A stretch of DNA of 64,000 nucleotides from JAWXBM01 sp964470455 (GTDB lineage Bacteria; Pseudomonadota; Gammaproteobacteria; Xanthomonadales; SZUA-36): positions 1 to 64,000 of the forward strand of contig CAYYCX010000002.1 of NCBI GenBank assembly GCA_964470455.1. The letters run 5' to 3'. Under the pieces are notes generated by a model that was not told the origin of the DNA, did no database searches, and saw only the letters and a program-made list of their open reading frames with translations. The position numbers and the translations under genes were made by a program. The first letter of the stretch is position 1, and every line of letters begins with the position of its first letter. Shown in pieces: positions 50,473 through 58,689 of the stretch.

Positions 50473-51787
50473 CTATTACCTGCGCCTGGCCTGGCTAAGC
50501 CTGCGGCGCACGCCGGTGATTTCATCCCTGATGGTGCTGGCCCTCGGGCTGGGCATAGGCGCCTTCATGACCACTTTCACGGTGTACTACCTGATGTCGG
50601 GCGACCCGATACCGCACAAGAGCGACCGCCTCTACGCCGTGCAACTGGATAACTGGGACCCGAACAGCCCGCCGACCGAATCGGCCGAAGATGTGGAATT
50701 GCAGCTGACCTACCGCGACGGCCAAGCGCTGATGCGCATGGATACTCCGGCCATCCGCCAGGCGCAGATGTATGCCAGCAGCATGGTGGTGGTGCCGGAA
50801 GGCGAGGATCCGCCGTTTGAGGAGCGGGTGCGCGCCACCTACACGGAATTTTTCCCCATGTTTGATGTGCCCTTCATTCACGGCAGCCCCTGGACATCCC
50901 AGGAGGACGAGAACCGCAGCAACGTGATCGTCATCGGCAAGAAGCTGAATGACACGCTGTTTGCCGGCGAAAACAGCGTTGGCCGCAGCGTGAAGCTCAA
51001 CGACGGCATTTACAAGGTGGTTGGCGTCATCGACGACTGGCAGCCGTCACCCCGGTTCTACCACACCGACTTCAGCCGTGCCTGGGCGGACACCGAGCAG
51101 ATTTTCCTGCCCTTCAACCTGGCGGTACAGCTGTTCCTGCCTCCGTACGGCAACACCAACTGCTGGAAGCCACGGGATGAATCACTGGAACCGAAAGAAG
51201 GCTTCCTGCAGTCCGAATGCGTTTGGAACCAGTTCTGGGCAGAACTGGAAACACCCGAAGACGCCGCTGCCTACATGGACATGCTGGACAACTACGTGCG
51301 CGACCAGAAGCGCATCGGCCGCTTTGAGCGCCCGCTGAATACCTTCCTCTCGCCGGTGAAACGGTGGCTGGAAATCAACCAGGTGGTGAGCGATGACAAC
51401 CGCGTGCTGCTGCGCCTGAGTTTCCTTTTCCTGCTGGTGTGCGTGGTGAACACCGTGGGCCTTTTGATGGCGAAGTTTTTGGGCAAGAGCGGCGAGATCG
51501 CGCTGCGCCGCGCCATGGGCGCCAGCCAGGGTTCCGTGTTTCGCCAGAACCTGGTGGAAGTGGCGCTGATCGGTGTTCTCGGCGGCCTGGTGGGCTTCGG
51601 CCTGGCGTGGCTGGGCTTGCGCGCGGTGGAGAAACTTTACAGCGGTTACCAGCACCTGGTGCACCTCGATCCCACCATGCTGCTCACCGCCATTTCATTG
51701 GCTGTGCTGGCGGCGATCCTGGCCGGGTTGTACCCGGTCTGGAAGGTCTCGCGCCAGGCGCCGGCCGGCCTGTTGAAAACCCAATGA
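50465..51787 (+). CDS. FtsX/MacB-type ABC permease 1
   Basis: A 440-residue permease. GTG at 50465 is chosen because AGGGGAG lies at ideal distance; an ATG at 50447 lacks a site. The layout is one N-terminal helix (ISSLMVLALGLGIGAFMTTF), a MacB_PCD-type periplasmic domain and three C-terminal helices with the loop GEIALRRAMGASQGSVFRQN. It should form a heterodimer with permease 2. Confidence 0.9.
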   Translation: MFNYYLRLAWLSLRRTPVISSLMVLALGLGIGAFMTTFTVYYLMSGDPIPHKSDRLYAVQLDNWDPNSPPTESAEDVELQLTYRDGQALMRMDTPAIRQAQMYASSMVVVPEGEDPPFEERVRATYTEFFPMFDVPFIHGSPWTSQEDENRSNVIVIGKKLNDTLFAGENSVGRSVKLNDGIYKVVGVIDDWQPSPRFYHTDFSRAWADTEQIFLPFNLAVQLFLPPYGNTNCWKPRDESLEPKEGFLQSECVWNQFWAELETPEDAAAYMDMLDNYVRDQKRIGRFERPLNTFLSPVKRWLEINQVVSDDNRVLLRLSFLFLLVCVVNTVGLLMAKFLGKSGEIALRRAMGASQGSVFRQNLVEVALIGVLGGLVGFGLAWLGLRAVEKLYSGYQHLVHLDPTMLLTAISLAVLAAILAGLYPVWKVSRQAPAGLLKTQ

Positions 51788-51796
51788 CCTGCAAAC

Positions 51797-51869
51797 GGGG
51801 TCAGAGCCCTTTTTTTGAAAACGGACTCTGACCCCATTATTGCCATTGACAAAAAAGGGCTCTGACCCC
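51797..51869. repeat. REP-like nested inverted repeat between the two permease genes
   Basis: GGGGTCAGAGCCC (51797-51809) is followed by GGACTCTGACCCC (51823-51835) and then GGGCTCTGACCCC (51857-51869). The first and last copies are perfect 13-base inverted repeats; the middle one is a near copy. Such GGGGTCAGAG repeats resemble REP/BIME elements mobilised by REP-associated tyrosine transposases. No transposase lies in the window. The element sits inside the operon and may stabilise or attenuate the transcript. Confidence 0.7.
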
Positions 51870-51896
51870 TTTTGTCCTTTTTGGAGTAGCGAACAC

Positions 51897-53114
51897 ATGA
51901 ACAACTTCGGACCCATTTTCCGTGCCTTGCTGCGCAACCGCATGGGCGCCTTGCTGATCGCGCTGCAGATTGCGCTGACACTGGCCATCATCACCAATGC
52001 GGCATTCATCATCAGCCAGCGTTCGGCGAATATCGCGCGGCCGTCGGGGCTGGATGAAGAGAATACGGCCATGTTCATCACCACGCTGTTTGACCCCAAG
52101 GTGGACCAGAAGCAGGTGTACCGGGATGACCTGGATGCGCTGCGCGCCATCCCGGGCGTCATTGCCGTAACCACCACGCAATCCGTGCCGGTCAGCGGCT
52201 CGGGCTGGGGGGAAAGCGTTTACACGCGCCCGGACATGGAATCGAATGAAAGCATCGACTACGGGCGGTTCATGGTGGATGAATACGCCCTTGAAGCTTT
52301 CGACCTCACCCTGCTCGAAGGCCGGACTTTCCGCGCGGATGAGGTGCAGTTCCGCAGCCTCGAAAGCAATCTCGATTCGCGCTACATGATGGTCAGCAAG
52401 GCGCTGGCGGATGCCATGTTTCCCGATGGTGACGCCCTGGGCAAAACCGTTTACGACGAGCCGCAGGGCGGCAAGCCGATGGAAATCATCGGCATCTATG
52501 ACCACATGCAGAATGCCTGGCCGGATTCGCCCAACGTCAACAATACCGCCCTGTTCCCCGAGCGGCCGATGTTCGGCGGGTCCATGGTGTATGTGATACG
52601 CGCCGAGCCGGGGCAACTGGAACCTGCCATGAAAGCGGCCGAGGAGTACCTGGCGAAAAACCGCAGCCGGATCGTGGAAGTGGCCCGCTCCATTGCCGAG
52701 CAAAAACAGCGTACGTATTCCGATGATGCCGCCATGGTGAAACTGCTCACGGCGGTGATCGTGGTACTGGGAGCCGTAACCGGCCTGGGTATCGTCGGCC
52801 TGGCCTGGTTCTCGGTCAGCCAGCGCCGCAAGCAGATCGGTACCCGGCGGGCACTGGGCGCCACGCGTGGCGACATCATCCGCCATTTCATGGTGGAGAA
52901 CTGGATCATCACTACTGTGGGCCTGGTCATCGGCCTGGCCGGCGCAATGACGCTCAACTGGTTCCTTGACACCCGCTTTGAAGTAGGCCGCGTGCCGCTG
53001 TGGTATCTGCCCATCGGCATGGTGGCTCTGTGGATACTCGGCCAGCTGGCGGTACTGTTGCCGGCCCGGCGGGCGGCGTCCATTCCACCTGCGATGGCCA
53101 CGCGCAGCGTCTGA
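51897..53114 (+). CDS. FtsX/MacB-type ABC permease 2
   Basis: A 405-residue permease from the ATG at 51897 (GGAG upstream). It has an N-terminal helix (ALLIALQIALTLAIITNAAF), a periplasmic domain, and three C-terminal helices with the loop RRKQIGTRRALGATRGDIIR. It pairs with permease 1 for a MacB-like exporter with separate ATPase. It is the last gene of the exporter operon. Confidence 0.9.
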   Translation: MNNFGPIFRALLRNRMGALLIALQIALTLAIITNAAFIISQRSANIARPSGLDEENTAMFITTLFDPKVDQKQVYRDDLDALRAIPGVIAVTTTQSVPVSGSGWGESVYTRPDMESNESIDYGRFMVDEYALEAFDLTLLEGRTFRADEVQFRSLESNLDSRYMMVSKALADAMFPDGDALGKTVYDEPQGGKPMEIIGIYDHMQNAWPDSPNVNNTALFPERPMFGGSMVYVIRAEPGQLEPAMKAAEEYLAKNRSRIVEVARSIAEQKQRTYSDDAAMVKLLTAVIVVLGAVTGLGIVGLAWFSVSQRRKQIGTRRALGATRGDIIRHFMVENWIITTVGLVIGLAGAMTLNWFLDTRFEVGRVPLWYLPIGMVALWILGQLAVLLPARRAASIPPAMATRSV

Positions 53115-53152
53115 TTCACAATCCCATTTGCCAGAGCCCCTGGTGAATCCTT

Positions 53153-53183
53153 AGGCGCAGCCCCTGCTGCGCCTTCTTTTTTT
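53153..53183 (+). terminator. Terminator of the second ABC exporter operon
   Basis: GGCGCAG (53154-53160) pairs with CTGCGCC (53167-53173) around a six-base loop, followed by TTCTTTTTTT. It separates the exporter from the CphA-like genes, which therefore need their own promoter; a TATAGAAT-like -10 sequence lies near 53190 but no good -35 is visible. Confidence 0.88.
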
Positions 53184-53205
53184 GTGCGATATAGAATAAG
53201 CCGCT

Positions 53206-55539
53206 ATGAAAATCGTAACCCAGGCGCGGATACCGGGCCCGAACCGGCGCGGTGAAAAGCCCATCATCGAGCAAAGGCTTGTCTTCAGCGATGACAGCAT
53301 CGACCTGTCCGCAGGCAAGCGGCATGCCCTGCCAATGGCTGTCCGCGAGCGACTGCAGCGGATGGGCTGCAACGGGAGCCTTGCTCCTTGGACGGAGCAG
53401 GATCACAGCGAGCCAGTCAACCTCCAGCTGGGCCTGTTGTTCGCACAGCTGGCGTTGCACCTGCAGCAACAGGCTGGACACCATGTGTTCGAATTGGGTG
53501 CGGTACCGGATGATGAGGGCCCGGTGTGGGCCTGGTTTGAATACGATCATCCTGAGGTTGGCCGGGCCGCGGCCCGCATGGCGCTGGCCATCATCCGGGA
53601 TGCCTTGGAGCAGCATGAACTGGAACCCGGTGATGCGGACTTCAGCCAGAGCAGGTTCAACCAGTTCCTGGAGTTTGCCCGCACGCGCTGTCTGTCGATG
53701 GAAACGCGCGCCCTGCAGGCGGCAGCCAGGCGCCGCGAAATTCCCTGTTTCAACCTGGATCGTTATCCCTATGATCCGCTTGAAGGCGCTTTCCGCATCC
53801 GTCCCAACGGGTTGTTGAGACTGGGCCATGCCCGTTACCAATACGTGCTGGACGGCACCTTGTGCGTCAACTGGAATCCGCAGCAAGCCAGCGTGCTGCG
53901 CGACCCGCTTGGGTTGCGAAAGAGCCTGCAGGCCGTGGGTATTCCCATGGAGACTGTGGTGACGGCAGGCGCCCGGCGCGTGCTGGTGATCGGCGACCAG
54001 ATAGTCGCCACTGCCGGGCCGGATGGCGCCAGGGATGGTTCCAGGCCGGATTCCGCCACGCGTGAGCAGGTGGCGGCTGTGTGCAGGCGGTTCAACCTGC
54101 CGGCATTCACGGCAGAGATCGCGACAAGCGGGGGCTGGCTGGGTTTGGACATCGCGCCCAGCCTGGACACCTGGTTTCCCGAGGGCGGCGCGGAGTTGGA
54201 CCAGGCCGCGGACCTGCTGCTGGCGCAGCTGTATCCGCCGGGCAGTCGCTTCCGCATACCGATCATTTCAGTCACCGGCACCAACGGTAAAACCACGACC
54301 TGCACCATGCTGGGCCATATCCTGAAAGCCGCGGAGCAGTCCCCGGTGGTGGTGTCGTCCACCGGCGTGTGGCTGGACCAGGAGCCACAGGGAAAACGCA
54401 GCGAGTTCGGCCCCGCGTCAGCGTACTACGCACTGGAAGCACCTGGCGCAGGCATTGCGGTTTTTGAAGATTACTTCGGCAGTATCGTCCACTTCGGCTT
54501 TGCCTACGACTGGTGCGATGTGGCGGTTTGCACCAACGTAACGGTTGATCATCTCCATCACATGGGCGCGCATACCCTGGAGCAGATTGCCGCGATCAAG
54601 TTTGCTCCGGTGCGCCGGGCGCGCAAGGCGGTGGTATTGAACGCGGACAACGAACACTGTGCGGCGATGCTGCTGAATTCGAGGGCTGAGCGGAAGGTGG
54701 CGGTATCCATGGAATTGGACCATGCCACTTTATTGTCCCGGCATGATGCAGCAACTCATTGCTGTGTGCTCGAAGATCTGGACGGCAGGGAATGCATCGC
54801 GTTGTATGGAGATGGTTCGTGGCATGTGGTCATTGCCACCGAAGATATTCCGGCAACGATGAACGCCCTGGCCCGGCACAACGTCAGCAACGCCATGCAT
54901 GCCGCGGCTGCCGCCTGGATGGCGGGCGTTTCGCCGGAACGCATTGCCGCGGCGTTGGGAACATACGCCAGCACGATTCAATCCTGTCGCGGCCGGCTGA
55001 ATGAATTCACCGGGCTGCCGTATCGCGTGATCCTGGATTATGCCCACAATGCCGACGGATTCCGCATGATGAGCACTTTTCTGGACGCCCAAGAGGTTCC
55101 GGGCCGCAAAACCATACTGGCCCGGTTCACATCCGACCGTCGGGCCGCCGAACTCCGTGTAGCCATGGCCGAACTGGCCGGACATTTTGACCAGTATGTG
55201 TGTACGAATTATCCGTCCAGCTTTCGCAAGGTAATCACCAACAACGTGCCGGAACTTATTCAGGCAGCTTTGCTGGAATTTGGAGTCGAGGCGTCGGCCA
55301 TCCAGGTGATACCGGATCACAGGCGAGCCCTGGACTGGACTTTGCACCAGGCCCAGCCGGGGGACTTGCTGCTCCTGCTGCTGGCCTCGGATGAATTCGA
55401 GCCGGCTTGGGACCGGCTGGAGAACATGAAGAGCGCCCAGGATATGAACCAGGAAACTAATCAGGATACGGACCGGGATACGACCCATGATTCTGTCCGT
55501 GAAACGACAGCCGTGATTTCCGCGGACAGGCCAGCATGA
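53206..55539 (+). CDS. Cyanophycin-synthetase-like Mur ligase with collapsed ATP-grasp, copy 1
   Basis: The 777-residue protein follows cyanophycin synthetase order but is about 100 residues short. Residues 1-160 match the CphA N-domain (PGPNRRGEKPIIEQ). Residues 160-240 keep its lead into the ATP-grasp (DPLGLRKSLQAVGIP). Of the ATP-grasp itself only a stub, RVLVIGDQIVATA near 258, and a GLDIAPSLDTWFPEGG end remain; the Gly-rich loop and metal-binding Glu/Asn are absent. Residues 345-740 are an intact Mur-ligase part: P-loop GTNGKTT at 358-364, VFEDYFG, CTNVTVDHLHH, DYAHN at 611-615 and SDRR. In CphA the Mur part adds Arg to Asp side chains, so an ATP-dependent amide ligase is likely; substrates are unknown. 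The tail is a Thr/Asp/Gln-rich disordered segment. Confidence 0.82.
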   Translation: MKIVTQARIPGPNRRGEKPIIEQRLVFSDDSIDLSAGKRHALPMAVRERLQRMGCNGSLAPWTEQDHSEPVNLQLGLLFAQLALHLQQQAGHHVFELGAVPDDEGPVWAWFEYDHPEVGRAAARMALAIIRDALEQHELEPGDADFSQSRFNQFLEFARTRCLSMETRALQAAARRREIPCFNLDRYPYDPLEGAFRIRPNGLLRLGHARYQYVLDGTLCVNWNPQQASVLRDPLGLRKSLQAVGIPMETVVTAGARRVLVIGDQIVATAGPDGARDGSRPDSATREQVAAVCRRFNLPAFTAEIATSGGWLGLDIAPSLDTWFPEGGAELDQAADLLLAQLYPPGSRFRIPIISVTGTNGKTTTCTMLGHILKAAEQSPVVVSSTGVWLDQEPQGKRSEFGPASAYYALEAPGAGIAVFEDYFGSIVHFGFAYDWCDVAVCTNVTVDHLHHMGAHTLEQIAAIKFAPVRRARKAVVLNADNEHCAAMLLNSRAERKVAVSMELDHATLLSRHDAATHCCVLEDLDGRECIALYGDGSWHVVIATEDIPATMNALARHNVSNAMHAAAAAWMAGVSPERIAAALGTYASTIQSCRGRLNEFTGLPYRVILDYAHNADGFRMMSTFLDAQEVPGRKTILARFTSDRRAAELRVAMAELAGHFDQYVCTNYPSSFRKVITNNVPELIQAALLEFGVEASAIQVIPDHRRALDWTLHQAQPGDLLLLLLASDEFEPAWDRLENMKSAQDMNQETNQDTDRDTTHDSVRETTAVISADRPA

Positions 55540-55552
55540 ACGCACCGAAAGC

Positions 55553-57811
55553 ATGAGACTTATCGATCGCATGCGCATGCCCGGCCCCAATCGCCGCGGC
55601 GAGCGCAGCATGGTGCAGTTCAAGGTCAGCCTGCAGCCCGGATGCGCCCGGATGGCGGAAGCGGATTCGCTCGCGCTTCACGAGGTGTTGCGGAACTGGT
55701 CGGTCGGGGTGACGGGAAATGCAGCGCCGGCGCTTCCCCTGCCTGCCGGCGTTGCTTCAACCGGGCCGGAAGCAGCGGGCTGGAGCATCGCGTCCCTGGC
55801 GGTTTGGATACAGCAACAGGCCGGGCACCGGGTCAGCGAGTTCGGCGCGGAGGCAGACAGTGAAGAGCCGCTGATCTGGTTCTGGACTGAATACGATCAC
55901 CCCGAAGTGGGGGAACGGGCTGCGGTTCTCGCGCTGGCTGTCGTACGCCATGCGCTGGGCTTTCGCGGCGAGGATGGCTCAGCAGCCGTTCCCGGGCGGC
56001 AGCAATGGCATGAATTCCGGGAGTTCGCACAGGGCCGCTGTCTGCCACTGGAAACCAATGCCCTGGTGGCAGCTGCCGGCCGGCGTGGCATACCCTGTTT
56101 CAAACTGGATCGCTACCCCTATGAGCCCCTGGAAGGCGAATTCCGCATTCGCCCCAATGGCCTGCTGAGGCTGGGGCATGGCCGCCATTCCTGCGTGCTG
56201 GATGGAACGCTGTGCGTGAACCGCGCTGCGCGCCAGTTTGCGATACTGCGCGACCGGCAGGCTTTGCGCACAGCCTTGCGGACGGTGGGTGTTGCGCTTG
56301 AAGACGGCGAGGACGCCGGGGAGCAGCAGATCCTGGTGATAGGCGGCAGGCCCGTTGCCGTCGTAGGCGGAAGCCATGCCGCCAATTCGCCGGAAATTCT
56401 TTCCCAAATCGGTGAGCAATGCGCTGCGGTGCACCGGAAGTTTGGTTTGCCGGTCTTTGCGGCGGCAATCACCGCCCATGGCGCGTGGCGCCAACTTGAC
56501 CTGGCGCCCCGGCTGGAAACCTGGTTTCCTGAAGGCGGTGCCGGGCTCGATCTCGCAGCAGACATGTTGCTGGAGCAACTCTATCCGCCGGGCAGCACGT
56601 GCCGCATTCCCATCGTTTCGGTCACCGGCACAAACGGCAAGACCACCACCTGCACCATGCTGCGGCGAATCCTGCTGCAGGCCGGCAACACCCCGGTGGT
56701 GGAATGTTCCAACGGTATCTTTGTGGGCAACCGGCCCCAGGGCAGCCGTCGCGACTTGGGCCCGGCCTCCACCTGGTTCGCGCTGGAATCCACGGATGCG
56801 GATGTTGCGGTGTTTGAAGACTACTTCGGCCGCATCAACCGCTTCGGCTTTGCCTACGAATGGAGCGACGTGGCGGTATGCACCAATGTCACGCCCGATC
56901 ATTTGCATCATTTCAACGTGCATACCCTGGAGCAACTGGCCGAAGTCAAGTTCGCGGTGGTATCCCGCGCACGCCATGGCGTGGTGCTCAATGCCGACAA
57001 CGCCGGCTGCGCCGGCATGCTGTCGCGTGCCACTGCCCGACGCAAGGTCGCGGTTTCGATGAGCAGCGACCGGGGCACGCTGGCTCGAGCACATTCAGGC
57101 GTTCAGCATTTCTGCGTGCTTGAGCAGCACGAGGGGCAGGACTACATCATGCTTTACGATGGCGATACGCGCATTCCGCTGCTGGCCGCGAACGACATTC
57201 CCGCCACCCGCTCGGGGCAGGCCAGGCACAACACCAGCAACGCCATGCATGCGGCCGCCGCGGCCTGGTTGCTGGGCGTGAGTGTTGAGCACATCGCTGC
57301 TGCACTGGGTGCTTTTGCGGTTGATTTCGAAACCTGTCCGGGGCGCCTTAACGAATTCACCGGCTTGCCCTTCCGTGTGATCATGGATTACGCGCACAAC
57401 GAAGACGGCCTGCGCCAGATTTGTGCGTTTGCTGATGCGCAACAGGTTGCGGGCAGAAAGCTCATCAAGTGCAGTTTTTACGATGATCGGTGCGCGAGTG
57501 AAATCCGTGCCGCGGTGCGGATAGTGGCCGGGCATTTCGACCTCTTTACCTGCAGCCGCTTCGGTGAGAAGCGCCGGGTAGTAACTGAAAACATTCCGGA
57601 AGTGATGCAGCGGGTTTTGCTGGAAGAAGGCGTAGCCCAGGAAGCCATCACGCTGGGGCCGGACTCATCAACGGCCCTGCAGCTCACCCTGGACCAGGCA
57701 CGGGCAGGCGACCTGGTGGTGCTGCTGGTGGATTCGGCCGAGTTCAATGGCTTGTGGCAGAAGTTGGGCCGCATGCGCGCCGCGATGGAATCGCCACAAT
57801 CCGTCGCATGA
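55553..57811 (+). CDS. Cyanophycin-synthetase-like Mur ligase with collapsed ATP-grasp, copy 2
   Basis: A 752-residue paralogue of the preceding protein, 13 bases downstream. It has the same order: N-domain starting MPGPNRRGERSMVQ, the RYPYEPLEGEFRIRPNGLLR lead, an ATP-grasp stub near QQILVIGGRPVAVVG, then a Mur ligase with P-loop GTNGKTT at 359-365, VFEDYFGRIN, CTNVTPDHLHH, and DYAHN at 612-616 with DDR after it. Large blocks of the Mur core are identical between copies, while the N-domains and the ATP-grasp stubs have diverged, suggesting duplication then specialisation. It lacks the disordered tail of copy 1. A heteromeric enzyme or two sequential ligations are both possible. Confidence 0.82.
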   Translation: MRLIDRMRMPGPNRRGERSMVQFKVSLQPGCARMAEADSLALHEVLRNWSVGVTGNAAPALPLPAGVASTGPEAAGWSIASLAVWIQQQAGHRVSEFGAEADSEEPLIWFWTEYDHPEVGERAAVLALAVVRHALGFRGEDGSAAVPGRQQWHEFREFAQGRCLPLETNALVAAAGRRGIPCFKLDRYPYEPLEGEFRIRPNGLLRLGHGRHSCVLDGTLCVNRAARQFAILRDRQALRTALRTVGVALEDGEDAGEQQILVIGGRPVAVVGGSHAANSPEILSQIGEQCAAVHRKFGLPVFAAAITAHGAWRQLDLAPRLETWFPEGGAGLDLAADMLLEQLYPPGSTCRIPIVSVTGTNGKTTTCTMLRRILLQAGNTPVVECSNGIFVGNRPQGSRRDLGPASTWFALESTDADVAVFEDYFGRINRFGFAYEWSDVAVCTNVTPDHLHHFNVHTLEQLAEVKFAVVSRARHGVVLNADNAGCAGMLSRATARRKVAVSMSSDRGTLARAHSGVQHFCVLEQHEGQDYIMLYDGDTRIPLLAANDIPATRSGQARHNTSNAMHAAAAAWLLGVSVEHIAAALGAFAVDFETCPGRLNEFTGLPFRVIMDYAHNEDGLRQICAFADAQQVAGRKLIKCSFYDDRCASEIRAAVRIVAGHFDLFTCSRFGEKRRVVTENIPEVMQRVLLEEGVAQEAITLGPDSSTALQLTLDQARAGDLVVLLVDSAEFNGLWQKLGRMRAAMESPQSVA

Positions 57812-57885
57812 TCCGGAGCTTGCAGCCGAGCCGAGTGCGTTAAACTGGAGCGCAAAAGCGAAAAGCGCGCAACCGCGAGAAAGCC

Positions 57886-58689
57886 ATGCCGTCCGACCAA
57901 CCGTCACTCCATAAAACGCTTTGGGAAACCCCCTGGCCCGTGGCCAGCGCCGCCGAATGCAATTTCTATCACACCACTGACATTCCCGGTCATGGCCTGG
58001 TGACAGGCCAATGGGATTTGCGCGCCGGCGTGGCCGATTATCTGGGCCACTACGATTTCAGCGGCCGGCGCGTGCTGGAGATCGGCCCGGCTACCGGCTT
58101 CCTGACCTTTGAGATGGAGAAAACCGCGCGCGAAGTGGTGGCGGTGGAACTGCCCATGGATCGCGGCTTCTGGAATGCCGTGCCCTATGAAAGCCTGGGC
58201 CTGGCGCGGCGCGATGCCAACTGGACCGAAGCTGAAGAACAGTTCTTTGACCACATTCGGGGCATTCGCAAAGGCTTCTGGTTTTGCCACCGCATGTTCA
58301 ATTCACAGGCGAAGGTGTACCACGGAACATCGGAAAACCTGCCGGATGAGCTGGGCGAGTTCGATGTTGCGGTATTGGCCGCGGTACTGCTGCACACGCG
58401 CAGCCCGGTGGCGGTGCTGGAAAGCGTGGCACGGCGCGTGACCGGCAGCATCGTCATCACCGAAGTGCATGTACCTGAGCTCGGCGAAGATGGCGTGTGC
58501 GCGCTGGTGCCCACCGCGGGCAACAAGGCCTGGGATACCTGGTGGCGCTTCACGCCGCGCTTTTTCGTGCAGTTCCTCGAAGTGCTGGGCTTTACCGAAC
58601 ACCGGGTGAGTTTTCACCAACAGCCGGCGGATGGGCGGATGGTTCCGCAGTTTACGGTAGTGGCCTCAAGGCCGGAGGCAAAAGTATGA
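57886..58689 (+). CDS. Class I SAM-dependent methyltransferase
   Basis: A 267-residue methyltransferase with SAM motif I VLEIGPATG at 63-71, motif II VVAVELPMD, and a motif IV-like FDVAVLAAVLLHTRSP. The lead CNFYHTTDIPGHGLVTGQWD resembles CmoB/DUF1698-type and related small-molecule methyltransferases. The acceptor is not readable. It follows copy 2 of the CphA-like pair after 74 bases and is coupled by an ATGA overlap to the carboxypeptidase gene, so it may modify the same product. Confidence 0.85.
   Translation: MPSDQPSLHKTLWETPWPVASAAECNFYHTTDIPGHGLVTGQWDLRAGVADYLGHYDFSGRRVLEIGPATGFLTFEMEKTAREVVAVELPMDRGFWNAVPYESLGLARRDANWTEAEEQFFDHIRGIRKGFWFCHRMFNSQAKVYHGTSENLPDELGEFDVAVLAAVLLHTRSPVAVLESVARRVTGSIVITEVHVPELGEDGVCALVPTAGNKAWDTWWRFTPRFFVQFLEVLGFTEHRVSFHQQPADGRMVPQFTVVASRPEAKV

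Noticed and set aside
53206..57811. Calling the pair cyanophycin synthetases (cphA)
   Set aside because: The ATP-grasp ATP and metal sites needed for backbone elongation are missing in both, and there is no cyanophycinase gene nearby.
48414..57811. Treating the second ABC exporter and the CphA-like genes as one operon
   Set aside because: A strong terminator at 53153-53183 separates them; a functional link remains possible but is not shown.
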